Assembly: GCF_030817175.1 (NCBI RefSeq)
Contig: NZ_JAUSYY010000001.1
Coordinates: 2,170,001-2,234,000 of the forward strand
From: Agromyces ramosus
GTDB lineage: Bacteria > Actinomycetota > Actinomycetes > Actinomycetales > Microbacteriaceae
Direction: 5' to 3'
DNA: 64,000 bases
Under the pieces are notes generated by a model, which saw only the letters and a program-made list of their open reading frames with translations, made no database searches and was not told the DNA's origin. The position numbers and the translations under genes are program-made. This document shows, piece by piece, positions 1 to 8,250 of this stretch (position 1 is its first letter; each line of letters starts with the position of its first letter).

Positions 1-1447
1 TCGCTCGCTGCAGTTCGGCGCTGATGTTCGCCGGGTTCAGCCCGTGCTCACGGATGACGTCCGACATCGTGTCGGTGAGGGCGTCGTGCTCCTGCCACTT
101 CGCCTCGAGCACCGCGCGGACTTCGGTCTCCGACTCGGCATAGATCAGGTGGGCGACGACCTGCCGCTCCTGGCCGAACCGTTGCACCCGGTGCACGGCC
201 TGAATGGTCTGCTCGAACTTGTGCGTCACGCCGACGAACACGACGGTGTTGCACTGCTGCAGGTTCATGCCCTGCCCGAGCATCACGGGCTTGCCGATGA
301 GCGCGTACGTCTCGCCGGCGCGCCACGCGTCGAGGCGACGCTCGCCCTCGTCGTCGGAGAGGGAGCCGTGCACCGAGGAGAACGTGATTCCGAGCTCGGC
401 GAGCGTCTTCTCGATCTCGGCCTGTTCGTCGTTCAGATCGCACCAGAGGATGATCTGGCCGCGCTCGTCGACGTCGCCCCAGTGATTCACGACGATCTGC
501 CGGAGCCGCGCGACGCGCTCGCTCAGGGTCTGGCGCTTCTCGCGCGCTGCGTCGACGATGCCGAGGGCGCCGCCGCGCACGAGCACGCCCTGCCCGTCGC
601 GCTCGACGACGCTCGACTGCATGTCGACGGCGACCTCATGCCACTGGACGTCGAGTGCCGGGAGAACGTACCCCTCATCGGAGTAGCCGAGGTCGGACGG
701 CGCCTGCAGGAAGCACGCCCACGTGTTCAGCCACAGCCAGAACTCGCGCTCCTTGTGCGGGTACAGCGTGAGGTTCCCCGCCTGCGACGAGTCGCGCTGG
801 AAGAACCGCGTGAGCGCCGCGCCGGTGTCCATGATGCCGAGGAACCCGGCGTAGTGGATCAGCTCCTTGTGCCGGTTCGGCGACGGCGTCGCGGTCGCGA
901 CGAACCGGAACGGCACGTCGGCGAAGAGGCCGAGGAACTCCTGATACGTCTTCGACCCGAACGACCGGAGCACGGCCGCCTCGTCGAGCGACACCGCGTC
1001 GAACTGGTCGACGGCGAGCTTCCCGTCGCGCACGGACTCGTAGTTCGTCACGTAGATGCCCGACCACGCCGGGTCGACTTCTGCAGTGCGTCGGACGAAC
1101 CGCACCTCGAGGCCGAGCAGGTCGCGGCCGTCGCGGACGAACTCGCCGCGCACGCCGAGCGGCGCGACGATCAGTGCCCGACTGCCGCCGCCGAGACGTT
1201 CGAGGATCAGCCGCAGGATCTCCAGCTGCATGACCGACTTGCCGAGGCCGAACTTCGCGAAGATCGCGCGCCGGCCGCCGGCGACGGCCCAGCGGACGAT
1301 GTCGGCCTGGTGCGGCTTGAGGATGGGGTTAACGGCCGTCGGCTCGACCTCGAATCCGAAGCGGCGGTCGAACGCGACCTTCTCGCGCAGGAACTCGTCG
1401 TACGGCATCGCGCCCGTGTTGCCGGTGGCGAGCGTCAGGGGGCTCAT
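1..1447 (-). CDS. Phage SNF2/DEAD-like helicase (3' end beyond the window)
   Basis: The minus-strand frame is open from ATG at 1447 to the window edge, about 482 codons. It encodes a superfamily 2 helicase, presumably acting in prophage DNA replication or recombination. The N-terminal part carries a Walker A-like FGLGKS sequence after a KPHQADIVRWA stretch, and a DEAA box (SLDEAAVL) as motif II. The C-terminal part has the HRVQRFGQ sequence typical of SNF2-type motif VI. The start overlaps the stop of the rusA-like gene by 4 bases (ATGA), so the two are translationally coupled. A long plus-strand frame over the same DNA is a GC-driven shadow. The C-terminus is outside the window. Helicase assignment is firm; the exact role is inference. 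Confidence 0.85.
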   Translation of the reverse strand, partial: MSPLTLATGNTGAMPYDEFLREKVAFDRRFGFEVEPTAVNPILKPHQADIVRWAVAGGRRAIFAKFGLGKSVMQLEILRLILERLGGGSRALIVAPLGVRGEFVRDGRDLLGLEVRFVRRTAEVDPAWSGIYVTNYESVRDGKLAVDQFDAVSLDEAAVLRSFGSKTYQEFLGLFADVPFRFVATATPSPNRHKELIHYAGFLGIMDTGAALTRFFQRDSSQAGNLTLYPHKEREFWLWLNTWACFLQAPSDLGYSDEGYVLPALDVQWHEVAVDMQSSVVERDGQGVLVRGGALGIVDAAREKRQTLSERVARLRQIVVNHWGDVDERGQIILWCDLNDEQAEIEKTLAELGITFSSVHGSLSDDEGERRLDAWRAGETYALIGKPVMLGQGMNLQQCNTVVFVGVTHKFEQTIQAVHRVQRFGQERQVVAHLIYAESETEVRAVLEAKWQEHDALTDTMSDVIREHGLNPANISAELQRA

Positions 1448-1869
1448 GCGGGCAGCTCCGTCACGGTGAACTCGAAGTGCGGCGTGCAGCCCTTCTCGTA
1501 CCGGATCTCCGGCATGTGCTTCACCATGAACTCGCGGGTGTCGTCCTCGACGACCTCAGCGTCGACGAGGCCGTCGCAGAGAGGCTTGAGTGTGGCGACG
1601 ATGTTCTCGTCGTCGCGGCGCCGGCGGGTGCTCACGAACCAGACGAGACGCACCTCGCAGCGTCCGAGGTCGGGAATGTGCCTCGCCGCGGCGTGCATGA
1701 GGGAGCGCAACTCGGCGGTGAGCTTCGCCTTGACGATGTGGTGCATGCGGTCGTTCATAGAGAGCGGCGCCTTCGCCCACTCGAAGGTGAACGTCGTCGA
1801 GAACGGTGCGGCGGGCTCTTGCACGGTCGCGGGCTCCGCGCCGTCGGGTACGCCAAGATGGGATGACAT
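1444..1869 (-). CDS. rusA: RusA-family Holliday junction resolvase
   Basis: A 141-residue protein of the RusA family, Mg-dependent endonucleases that cut Holliday junctions in phage recombination. The family acidic cluster is visible as RRRRDDENI near residues 82-90, with a further acidic pair (EDD) near residues 108-110. I chose ATG at 1869 because AAGGA lies 5 bases upstream. An upstream in-frame TTG (1884) has no comparable site. The gene overlaps the helicase downstream by 4 bases and follows the RecT/YqaJ recombination genes in the same operon. Length is close to the usual 120-140 residues of the family. Confidence 0.85.
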   Translation of the reverse strand: MSSHLGVPDGAEPATVQEPAAPFSTTFTFEWAKAPLSMNDRMHHIVKAKLTAELRSLMHAAARHIPDLGRCEVRLVWFVSTRRRRDDENIVATLKPLCDGLVDAEVVEDDTREFMVKHMPEIRYEKGCTPHFEFTVTELPA

Positions 1870-1901
1870 TTCGTTCCTTCGCAAGGGGTTCGGGGTGTGA
1901 A

Positions 1902-1936
1902 GGGGGCTCAGCGGGCCGGAATCCTGCTGAGCCCCC
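1902..1936. other. 11-bp inverted repeat between two phage genes
   Basis: GGGGGCTCAGC (1902-1912) and its exact complement GCTGAGCCCCC (1926-1936) are separated by 13 bases, in the 139-bp gap between the DUF2303 gene and rusA. There is no clear T-tract on the minus strand, so it could be an attenuator, an mRNA-stabilising hairpin or a weak terminator rather than a canonical terminator. Confidence 0.5.
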
Positions 1937-2008
1937 GGTTGGGGCCTGTGCCGTGCATCTCGTGGTGCTCGCGGGTGGTCCCGCTCGGACGGCTCAGCCC
2001 GGTCTCAT

Positions 2009-2902
2009 CTACGGGCGGCCGTAGAAGATCGGCACGTCTCCGATGCCGTCGTGCTCGCGCGTCTCGACCTTGTCGACCGTGACGGTCTTGCCGTCGCGGA
2101 TCTCGGTGACGATGTCGGAGAACGCGGCTTCGAGGATGTTCTCGGGCCGCTCGAGCGCGTACCCGAGGAGGAGCCCGTTGCCGCTGATGCGGTACCGGAA
2201 CTGCGCCGTCAGGTAGTAGATCGGCCCGCCGATGTACGGGCGTAGCGCGAGGCGGAACACCTTCGGGATCTCGAGGGTGCCCTTCTGGCCGGCCTTCGCC
2301 GCGACGGTCTCCGTGTAGGCGAACTGCACCGCGCCCGAGTCGGTGCGCACGGCCGACGCGAAGTCGGCCTTCTGCTTCGCCTCGAACGTCGTCGCGATGT
2401 CGATGAGCGCACCGTGGTCGGGCTCGACAACGTCGAGTGCCCGGTCCTCGATGAACTCGGCGAACTCCTGCTGCCCGAACCAGCCGCGAGGGTTCTGGCC
2501 GAGGTCGTGCTCGACCCACGCCCGCCACGCCTTGGTGTGTTCGAGCGACAGGTCGAGCTTGTGGCTCTGCCAGCCGGGCTCGCCGGCGCCACCCTCGTGC
2601 GAGTCGATGACCGCTCGCACCGTGGAGTTGGGCGTGTCGGCGTAGACCTCGGTGCCCGCGGTGACGTGGCGGTTCACGTAGGCGACGAACGATGCCGCGT
2701 CGAGCACCACGCGCTTCCCCTGGGGGCGGCGCGGAGTCTCGGCGTACTGATCGGTGTCCGCGATGCGGACTCCGCCGTGCCCGTCGGGCAGGGCGTAGAC
2801 CTCGCCGAGGTCGAGCCCCGACGGTGCGATCGCCTGCTGAGCGAGGTCTGCCACGACCCCCGCCTCCGTGGTGGCCGCAACAGCTTCGAGTTCGATGCTC
2901 AT
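2009..2902 (-). CDS. DUF2303 phage protein
   Basis: A 297-residue protein resembling the DUF2303 (YfdQ-like) family, found in phages and prophages and of unknown biochemical function. It has no membrane segment. Residues about 60-270 hold the conserved body, including a FGQQEFAEFIED stretch and a C-terminal YRISGNGLLLGYALERPE segment. Start ATG at 2902 overlaps the stop of the upstream 125-residue gene by 4 bases. It sits between small unknown phage genes and rusA in an operon otherwise devoted to recombination, so a role in phage DNA metabolism is plausible but unproven. Confidence 0.75.
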   Translation of the reverse strand: MSIELEAVAATTEAGVVADLAQQAIAPSGLDLGEVYALPDGHGGVRIADTDQYAETPRRPQGKRVVLDAASFVAYVNRHVTAGTEVYADTPNSTVRAVIDSHEGGAGEPGWQSHKLDLSLEHTKAWRAWVEHDLGQNPRGWFGQQEFAEFIEDRALDVVEPDHGALIDIATTFEAKQKADFASAVRTDSGAVQFAYTETVAAKAGQKGTLEIPKVFRLALRPYIGGPIYYLTAQFRYRISGNGLLLGYALERPENILEAAFSDIVTEIRDGKTVTVDKVETREHDGIGDVPIFYGRP

Positions 2903-3276
2903 GCGTTCGGTGCCTCCTTGATCTCGCCGGTCGACAGGTCGAGCCCGGCTTCTCGGATGTCGTCGTCGAAGAGCGGCATCGCCGACGGGTCGGTGCGCTG
3001 CAGCCGATTCCCCTCGCCGATGTACGCCATCGACCCTTCGCGGTTCTTCTCGGGCGCACGGACCGTGATCGCGTCGTTCACGATCACCGCAGAGCCGCTC
3101 GCGTCGACGGGCTTCACCTCGAACTTGACGCTGAGGGTGCCCTTCTTCCCGGTGACCTTGACGTCCTCGATGAGCTGCGACAGCTTCTCCGCGAGTTCGA
3201 CATCGGTCTTCGGCCGGATCGTGGCGAGCACGGCGGCGAAGCTGCCGGGCCCTCCTTCGGCCTTCTTGTCTCCCAT
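2899..3276 (-). CDS. Hypothetical phage protein (125 aa)
   Basis: I do not recognise this protein. It starts at ATG 3276, seven bases after a strong GAAGGAGA ribosome site, and has 125 residues. It is mostly hydrophilic, beginning MGDKKAEGGPGSFAAVLATI and ending STGEIKEAPNA, with no transmembrane segment. A longer frame continues upstream, but its sequence is arginine-rich shadow of the neighbouring genes, so the ATG with the ribosome site is preferred. It overlaps the DUF2303 gene by 4 bases and is co-transcribed with it. Confidence 0.7.
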   Translation of the reverse strand: MGDKKAEGGPGSFAAVLATIRPKTDVELAEKLSQLIEDVKVTGKKGTLSVKFEVKPVDASGSAVIVNDAITVRAPEKNREGSMAYIGEGNRLQRTDPSAMPLFDDDIREAGLDLSTGEIKEAPNA

Positions 3277-3299
3277 GAGATCTCCTTCTCTGTGGTGGG

Positions 3300-3743
3300 T
3301 CATCGGGGGCCGAATCCCATCTGCGCGGTCATGCGCTTGCCGATGTTCATCAGCCCGAAGCTCCGGTTCTGCAACGCCTTCTGCATCTCCTCGGCGTAGC
3401 GGAGCTTCTCCTTCGCGAGGTTCAGCTCGTGCAGCTCGGTCTTGGTCTTCGCGTGCGCGTACTGGCGGGCCATTTGCGAGCCCGACTTCTCGTGCATGGT
3501 CATGTAGTCGGCGAACTGGCCCTGGTAGGTCTCCTCGGCGCGGTGCACGTCCTCGTAGAGGAGGACGACGACCTTCGCGACGTGCTCGATGACGTCGGCG
3601 AGCTCGGTGATCATCAGGTCGATCTCGGGGCCGCCCATCGGCGGGCCGTAGACGCCTGAGGGGATCGCGAGCATGGCGCGCACGGCCGTCTCCGCGGGGG
3701 AGAGGCGCAGCTCGCCGGTGCGCCCGTCGACGAGGTCGGTCAC
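3300..3743 (-). CDS. Hypothetical phage protein, helical (147 aa)
   Basis: An unrecognised 147-residue protein. Residues about 50-130 are rich in Ala, Glu, Lys and Gln with heptad-like spacing (for example KTKTELHELNLAKEKLRYAE), so a coiled coil or helical bundle is likely. ATG 3743 overlaps the stop of the recT-like gene by 4 bases (ATGA), tying translation to it. Its position directly after recT is compatible with a recombination accessory factor, but nothing in the sequence proves this. Confidence 0.65.
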   Translation of the reverse strand: MTDLVDGRTGELRLSPAETAVRAMLAIPSGVYGPPMGGPEIDLMITELADVIEHVAKVVVLLYEDVHRAEETYQGQFADYMTMHEKSGSQMARQYAHAKTKTELHELNLAKEKLRYAEEMQKALQNRSFGLMNIGKRMTAQMGFGPR

Positions 3744-4669
3744 GGCTGCACCTCATCCTCAGGCTCGGCCTCGAAGGCCGCCGCGGCGGCATCCGCGATC
3801 GCGGCTTCGTCGCGCTCGACGTCCTCCTCGGCGGCCTCGACCACCTCGGCATCGACGACGTCCTCCTCACGGGCGAGGAACCCAGCCCGCGCGAGCCATG
3901 CCGTGCGGAGCTTGTCTGTGCCTTCACCGGAGGACGAGAGGCGGGCCGCGATGTCGTCGAGCGCCTCACGCGTCTCTGCCGCCGCGATCTGGCCGGCCCA
4001 ATCTTCCGAGGGCTCGGGGTCCGGAGCGGCGACCGGCAGCGAGGGGCCGCCGTCGGTGAGCTCCTCAGTCGAGTAGAGGCCGAACGTGACGTCGGAGAAC
4101 CCGAAGCGCGAGACCTCGGAGATCGCACGCCACACGGGCATGACCTCGGCGTATGCTTCCCACGGCTTGATGCCGCCCTTCGACGATCGCGCCCGCACCT
4201 CCCAGACGCCCTGGGCGTTCTGCTTGTACGAGTCGACGAGGCCAGCACGGATCGCGCGGGCGATGTCCCACGTCGCAGAGAACTCCTCGCCCGTCGCGGC
4301 GATCGTGCCAACGACTGTGACGGAGTAGTCGCCGGTCGGGATGCTGCCCGTCTTGCGGATCTCGAGGCGGTTGCCAGCCTTGCGGATCAGCGCGGCGATG
4401 AGCTGCGCGGAGAGGGTTGCGCGGCCCTCGACGACGTTGATCGACTGCAGCGCGGCGGCGGGGTGGAGGCCGAGCATGGCGCCGGTCTCGATGACGAGCA
4501 GCACCTTCCCCGGAGACGGGGCAGGTGGGATGATCTTGCCGTCGGGGCCGGGCCGGGCCTCGGACCACAGGCCCTTCGGGATGAGGTCACCCGCGGCGGC
4601 GAGGGTCTGGGCGTACTCGCGACGCTCGGTGAGCGAGGCAGCTTCGTATGCGACGACTGCGGTGGACAT
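3740..4669 (-). CDS. recT: RecT-family single-strand annealing protein
   Basis: A 309-residue RecT/Bet-type recombinase that anneals complementary single strands during phage recombination. The core covers about residues 10-220, with the family-like segments KGLWSEARPGPDG, LLVIETGAMLGLHPAAALQSI and IKPWEAYAEVMPVWRAISE. The last 70 residues are a Glu/Ala-rich acidic tail, probably disordered. It starts at ATG 4669 overlapping the stop of the exonuclease gene by 4 bases, the usual pairing of an annealing protein with its exonuclease partner. Confidence 0.85.
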   Translation of the reverse strand: MSTAVVAYEAASLTERREYAQTLAAAGDLIPKGLWSEARPGPDGKIIPPAPSPGKVLLVIETGAMLGLHPAAALQSINVVEGRATLSAQLIAALIRKAGNRLEIRKTGSIPTGDYSVTVVGTIAATGEEFSATWDIARAIRAGLVDSYKQNAQGVWEVRARSSKGGIKPWEAYAEVMPVWRAISEVSRFGFSDVTFGLYSTEELTDGGPSLPVAAPDPEPSEDWAGQIAAAETREALDDIAARLSSSGEGTDKLRTAWLARAGFLAREEDVVDAEVVEAAEEDVERDEAAIADAAAAAFEAEPEDEVQP

Positions 4670-5283
4670 CAGAACGGTGCTCCTTCGAGGACGGGGACCG
4701 CGCCGAGCGCGGCGAGGACGTCGTGCGCGATCGGCACGATCAGGCACGTGGCGGCGACGATGGCCGGGTGGGTGCGGTGGAAGACGAGCGTCTGCGGGTC
4801 GCGGCGCAGCGTCCACTCGCCGTCACGCTGGATTAGTTCGCCCCAGATCCACTCGGCGTGGTCGGCCTCGGGGATGGTGAAGAGCTGCCAAGCGAGCTGG
4901 CGGACCTCGTAGGGCGTCGGCCCGGTGACGACCTTGTTGTGCTTCGCCTTCGTCTCCACGATCGCGAAGCCCTCGCCAACGCGACGGGTGCCGTCGACGG
5001 TCGCGCCGAAGCGCTCGTTGTCGGGGTGGTGAATGAGCAGGCTGTTCGGGTCGGCGCCCGCCCAGGCGAGCAGCATCGGCTCCCACCGGTTCCCGGATTC
5101 GGTCGAGGCGTTGCCGTGGAAGGTGCGCGGTTCGAGGATCTGGCGGACGTACGTCTCGACCGAGCTCGCCTTGGCGAACTTCCCGGCCGTCGACGAGCCG
5201 ATGACCTTGTCGTGCACGTTCAGCCACGACTCGCGGTCGGCGGAGTCCGCGAGAGTCCGGCCCAGCGCAGCGAGGGCGCTCAC
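4669..5283 (-). CDS. YqaJ-type viral exonuclease
   Basis: A 204-residue nuclease of the YqaJ/lambda-exonuclease fold, which resects double-stranded DNA to give ends for RecT. With GTG 5283 as start, the PD-(D/E)xK residues are visible: E68 in NRWEPM, D97 in GATVDG and the ETK pair at E110/K112. The GTG start overlaps the stop of the upstream ATPase gene (TCGTGAGC), so coupling supports it. The longer upstream frame is arginine-rich shadow. Together with recT and the SbcC-like ATPase it forms a complete two-component recombination module. Confidence 0.85.
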   Translation of the reverse strand: MSALAALGRTLADSADRESWLNVHDKVIGSSTAGKFAKASSVETYVRQILEPRTFHGNASTESGNRWEPMLLAWAGADPNSLLIHHPDNERFGATVDGTRRVGEGFAIVETKAKHNKVVTGPTPYEVRQLAWQLFTIPEADHAEWIWGELIQRDGEWTLRRDPQTLVFHRTHPAIVAATCLIVPIAHDVLAALGAVPVLEGAPF

Positions 5284-6497
5284 GAGCGCACCTCGCCGTC
5301 TTCGATGACGAACCCGACGCCGCCGGTCTCGTCGACGACCTCGATCCACACCTGATACTCGTGCTCGGCCGCGAGCGCAGCGATCGTCTCGAGCGACGCC
5401 GAGTCGAGTAGCGACCCGTCGAGGATGCGGAGCACCCGCAGCGTCGGGTTCGCGGCCATGGCGAGCGCCACTGACACGCGAAGCTGCTCGGCGGCGGACG
5501 CCTGCGCGAACGGGATGCCGTTGTACGTCACGCCGCTGTCGTCGAACGAGAGGCCGGGGACGGGGAACTCGACGGCCGCGAGAGCGTCGGCCTTGCGCTT
5601 CTCGATGGCCATTAGCGCGAGGGTGTGCTGCGCTGCCTGCCCCTTCCGCTCGGCGAGCTCGGAGGCGACAGCCACGCGGTGCTGCTGCTGACGGATGCGG
5701 GCGTTCGTGGCCTCGATGTTCGCGAGGCGCTCATCGAACGGCGCGAGGTCCACGGGCTGGTCGAGCTGGAGCGCGGCAGCCTGCAGGAGCGCGAGGTCGC
5801 TCATCTTCTCGCGCAGCTTCTCCTCGAGCTCGTCGACCTCGGCGAGCAGCCGCTTCTCGGCGGCGGTCGCCCGGTCGTACATCTCGTTGTTGGCGCGCGC
5901 CCGCTCGCGCTCGGCGAGCACGTCGGCCACCGACTCCTCGGCATCCGGCAGCGACGGGTCGGCGCTCGGGTATCCGGCGAGCTGGCCTTCGAGCTTCGCG
6001 ACCTCGCGGCTGATCTCGGTGCGTCGGTCGAAGACGCCCTTTCGTTCCCGCTCGAGCTCGTCCGGGTCGAAGGGCAGGTCGACGGTGGAGACGAGCGTCG
6101 CGACCTGGTCCCTCGCCGACTGCCGAGTGAACGCGAGCGGGTCGAACGCGCGTGCACCGATCAGCTGGTCAAGCACCTTCTGCGGCGACGAGTACCTCGC
6201 GCCGTCTGCCGCTTCCACGATGAGCGTGCCCGAGTCGTCCTTCGTCCACCGGCGGGTGACCTTCATGTCGCCGAGGTCGAGCGAGACGACGGCGCTGTCC
6301 TGGCCGTCGCGGATCGGCTGCTGCGTCGCGCGGGAAGCTTCCCCGCCGGCGAGCGCCGCCCAGATCGCGTCGAGCACGGACGTCTTGCCCTGCGCGTTGC
6401 GCCCGCCGATGAAGACGACGTTGCCCTCAGGGGTGATGTCGACGGCTCGGAGCCGCTTGTAGTTCTCCGCCTTCAGATTGAGTACTTGGAGAGCCAT
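5280..6497 (-). CDS. SbcC/RecF-like ATPase of the phage recombination operon
   Basis: A 405-residue P-loop ATPase of the SMC/RecF/SbcC group. It has an N-terminal Walker A at residues 32-40 (GRNAQGKTS), a central coiled coil (about 150-285, rich in Glu/Arg/Leu), an ABC-type signature-like ASAAEQLRVSVALAMA near 335-350 and a Walker B-like LRVLRILDGS near 358-367. Such proteins, next to YqaJ and RecT, probably handle DNA ends. It is shorter than cellular SbcC (about 1000 residues), as usual for phage versions. ATG 6497 has AAAGGA 10 bases upstream. Confidence 0.8.
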   Translation of the reverse strand: MALQVLNLKAENYKRLRAVDITPEGNVVFIGGRNAQGKTSVLDAIWAALAGGEASRATQQPIRDGQDSAVVSLDLGDMKVTRRWTKDDSGTLIVEAADGARYSSPQKVLDQLIGARAFDPLAFTRQSARDQVATLVSTVDLPFDPDELERERKGVFDRRTEISREVAKLEGQLAGYPSADPSLPDAEESVADVLAERERARANNEMYDRATAAEKRLLAEVDELEEKLREKMSDLALLQAAALQLDQPVDLAPFDERLANIEATNARIRQQQHRVAVASELAERKGQAAQHTLALMAIEKRKADALAAVEFPVPGLSFDDSGVTYNGIPFAQASAAEQLRVSVALAMAANPTLRVLRILDGSLLDSASLETIAALAAEHEYQVWIEVVDETGGVGFVIEDGEVRS

Positions 6498-6503
6498 GGG
6501 GGC

Positions 6504-6629
6504 TCAGTCCTTTCGGTTGTCGGTGTTGTCGAGCAGGGTGGGGAGCCACTGCGGGGCCTTGTAGCCCTCGATCAGCTCCTCAGGGTCGTAGGCGTCGATG
6601 TCGTCGAACGACGCGTCGCGCGGGCTCAT
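6504..6629 (-). CDS. Small acidic phage protein (41 aa)
   Basis: A 41-codon frame fills the gap between two operon members. It starts at ATG 6629, overlapping the upstream stop by 4 bases, and ends at 6504, seven bases before the ATPase start. The product begins MSPRDASFDDIDAYDPEELI and is strongly acidic. Close packing and coupled start are the main support; function is unknown. Confidence 0.55.
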   Translation of the reverse strand: MSPRDASFDDIDAYDPEELIEGYKAPQWLPTLLDNTDNRKD

Positions 6630-6892
6630 GACGTCCCGGCCTTGTGCTCGAGCTCCCACGACATGACCGCGGCGCGGGCGGCCCCGTCGCGACCCTCCGA
6701 TTCGAACGAGTCACCGCACGCGCAGACCGACTCGATCGATGCGGCGTGGCCGACCCGGGTGAAGCTGTGCACGGTCGCCTTCTCGGCGAGCTGGTCGACG
6801 GCCGCGGTGAACCCTGCGGGCGCGGGCCCGGCGAGGTCGCCGAGCTCGAGGTCGATGATCGGGATGCCGTCGGGGGAGAGGGTGATGTTCAT
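6626..6892 (-). CDS. Hypothetical phage protein (88 aa)
   Basis: An unrecognised 88-residue protein starting at ATG 6892, which overlaps the stop of the upstream membrane-protein gene by 4 bases. It begins MNITLSPDGIPIIDLELGDL and contains a CACG sequence near residue 56 but no second cysteine pair, so a zinc site is doubtful. No membrane segment. It is part of the tightly overlapping minus-strand operon. Confidence 0.6.
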   Translation of the reverse strand: MNITLSPDGIPIIDLELGDLAGPAPAGFTAAVDQLAEKATVHSFTRVGHAASIESVCACGDSFESEGRDGAARAAVMSWELEHKAGTS

Positions 6893-7308
6893 GAGCGGTG
6901 GTCTTCCTGCTTGGCGCCCATGAAGAGCGTGACGATGAACGGCACGACGACCAGCCAGGCGCCGGCGAGCATGAGCCACGCCTGCCCGCTGTGGCCGCCG
7001 AGAGCGCCGATGCCGCCGATGATGAACAGCACGCCGCCGATGACGAGGAGGATGAGCAGGATCTCGGCTCGCCCCGACTCCGCGTCGGAGAGGGCGAACG
7101 GCGACACGATCACGTCGGAGAGCAGGTACGTCGCGGTGAAGTAGTCCCGCTCGAAGACGAGCTCTTCCCAGTCGGGCGTGTTCGCGATCGTCACCGTGCG
7201 GTCGGTCATTGCGACGAGCCAGCCGTCGAGTTCACTGATGTCGGAGTCGTCGCCCCGGCGGATGAACTCAGTGATGACGACCCGGTCGCCGCGGGCGAGG
7301 GCGCTCAT
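6889..7308 (-). CDS. Small phage membrane protein (139 aa)
   Basis: A 139-residue protein with a soluble N-terminal half (about residues 1-80) and two adjacent hydrophobic helices near the C-terminus: AEILLILLVIGGVLFIIGGIG and AWLMLAGAWLVVVPFIVTLF. It starts at ATG 7308 overlapping the upstream stop by 4 bases. I do not recognise the family. A membrane location is likely; early phage membrane proteins often affect superinfection, but that is speculation. Confidence 0.6.
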   Translation of the reverse strand: MSALARGDRVVITEFIRRGDDSDISELDGWLVAMTDRTVTIANTPDWEELVFERDYFTATYLLSDVIVSPFALSDAESGRAEILLILLVIGGVLFIIGGIGALGGHSGQAWLMLAGAWLVVVPFIVTLFMGAKQEDHRS

Positions 7309-7565
7309 GCCGCACCCCACACGGCGAGGAAGAGCGCGAGGCCAACGAGGGCGAACATCGCGGTGATCCCGGCGCCCGTCCACAGGTCGGGGCGGCGGTG
7401 ACGGATTGGGAGGATCGACGGCATCCCACCGGCGACCTCGAGCGACGACCGCGCGGAGACCGGCGTGTCCGGGTGCACGTGCACCTCGACGCCCATGTCG
7501 GCGGACTCCGCGAACTCGATGAAAGGGTTCGCCGGGTGGCCCTCGGCACGCTCTGCGGGGTTCAC
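7305..7565 (-). CDS. Small phage protein with one membrane helix (86 aa)
   Basis: An 86-residue protein with a C-terminal hydrophobic helix (GITAMFALVGLALFLAVWGA, about residues 66-85) and a hydrophilic, His/Pro-containing N-terminal part. ATG 7565 overlaps the preceding gene's stop by 4 bases. Together with the next gene it forms a small membrane-protein pair in the operon. Family unknown. Confidence 0.55.
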   Translation of the reverse strand: MNPAERAEGHPANPFIEFAESADMGVEVHVHPDTPVSARSSLEVAGGMPSILPIRHRRPDLWTGAGITAMFALVGLALFLAVWGAA

Positions 7566-7948
7566 GCTGCTGCCGCTTCGGTGAGGCGCATCACGCGCTG
7601 ACCCTCACGAGTCGCGAACTGCGGCTTGCCGCCCCGCTGCGTGCCCACACGGATCGGCTCGATCGAGCCGAAGTCATGCTCGAGCTCCGTCATGCGACGG
7701 CGGATCTCCTGCAGGTCCGCCTCGGGCAGACTCTCGATGTCGAGACGCTGCAGGGTGTAACGGTCAAGCACCTCCGAAGGAGTGCCAGGGCCATGGGTTG
7801 CCAAGACAGCGACGATCGCGCCGTACAGCAGAGACTTCTTCGTGCCCGTCGAGGCTCGCTCTGCGGCTTCGTGCGACGTGTGAGGGTCATCCCGGTGCGA
7901 CATCCGCCGGATATCGAGGGGTGTTGGTGTAGCGTTGGTCGTGGACAT
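7562..7948 (-). CDS. Phage protein, possible winged-helix (128 aa)
   Basis: A 128-residue soluble protein. The DPHTSHEAAER segment near residues 21-31 is common in actinophage early proteins. Residues about 45-110 (GPGTPSEVLDRYTLQ, then LQEIRRRMTELEHDFG) look like a winged helix followed by a short hairpin, so DNA binding is possible. ATG 7948 has AGGA 9 bases upstream. It is the first gene after a small gap holding a hairpin, so it may begin a transcriptional subunit. Confidence 0.6.
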   Translation of the reverse strand: MSTTNATPTPLDIRRMSHRDDPHTSHEAAERASTGTKKSLLYGAIVAVLATHGPGTPSEVLDRYTLQRLDIESLPEADLQEIRRRMTELEHDFGSIEPIRVGTQRGGKPQFATREGQRVMRLTEAAAA

Positions 7949-7971
7949 AGGAATTGTTCCTTTCTCGATTC

Positions 7972-7991
7972 GCCCCGGTTGCCGCCGGGGC
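7972..7991. other. GC hairpin between phage genes
   Basis: GCCCCGG (7972-7978) and CCGGGGC (7985-7991) form a 7-bp stem with a 6-base loop. On the plus strand it is followed by CGTTTCTCTT, which would suit a rightward terminator. On the minus (coding) strand there is no T-tract. It lies in the 56-bp gap between two minus-strand genes. Confidence 0.4.
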
Positions 7992-8004
7992 GTTTCTCTT
8001 CGGT

Positions 8005-8250
8005 TCAGACGGCGCGAAGCAGTTTCGTGACGCGCTCGCGGCGTGCGTGAGCGTCAGAGCGTGAAGCCTTCGCCGGCTCGTGGTGCAGCATCTCGACGAC
8101 ACGGTCGATGTCGGACTGCTGCATGCGTCGGTTCCGAGGGCTGAACTTCGTGTGGGGCCAGCGGCCCGCGTACACGTTGTCTCGGACGATGTCGTAGTCG
8201 AGCTTCAGCTTCTCGGCGACCTCGGCGAGCGTGAAGAACTCGTCCATCAT
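8005..8250 (-). CDS. AlpA/excisionase-like DNA-binding protein
   Basis: An 81-residue protein with a MerR/AlpA-type helix-turn-helix (FFTLAEVAEKLKLDYDIVR, residues 5-23) and the characteristic following WPHTKF and DIDRVVE segments. Proteins of this class act as excisionases or early regulators in phages. ATG 8250 overlaps the stop of the Cro-like gene by 4 bases. Being second in the leftward operon, it is more likely a regulator or Xis of the prophage than a structural protein. Confidence 0.7.
   Translation of the reverse strand: MMDEFFTLAEVAEKLKLDYDIVRDNVYAGRWPHTKFSPRNRRMQQSDIDRVVEMLHHEPAKASRSDAHARRERVTKLLRAV

Noticed and set aside
44..1900. A 618-residue plus-strand open frame
   Set aside because: It is the antisense of the helicase and RusA genes, has no recognisable domain and reflects the GC bias. 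The minus-strand frames have clear motifs and coupled starts.
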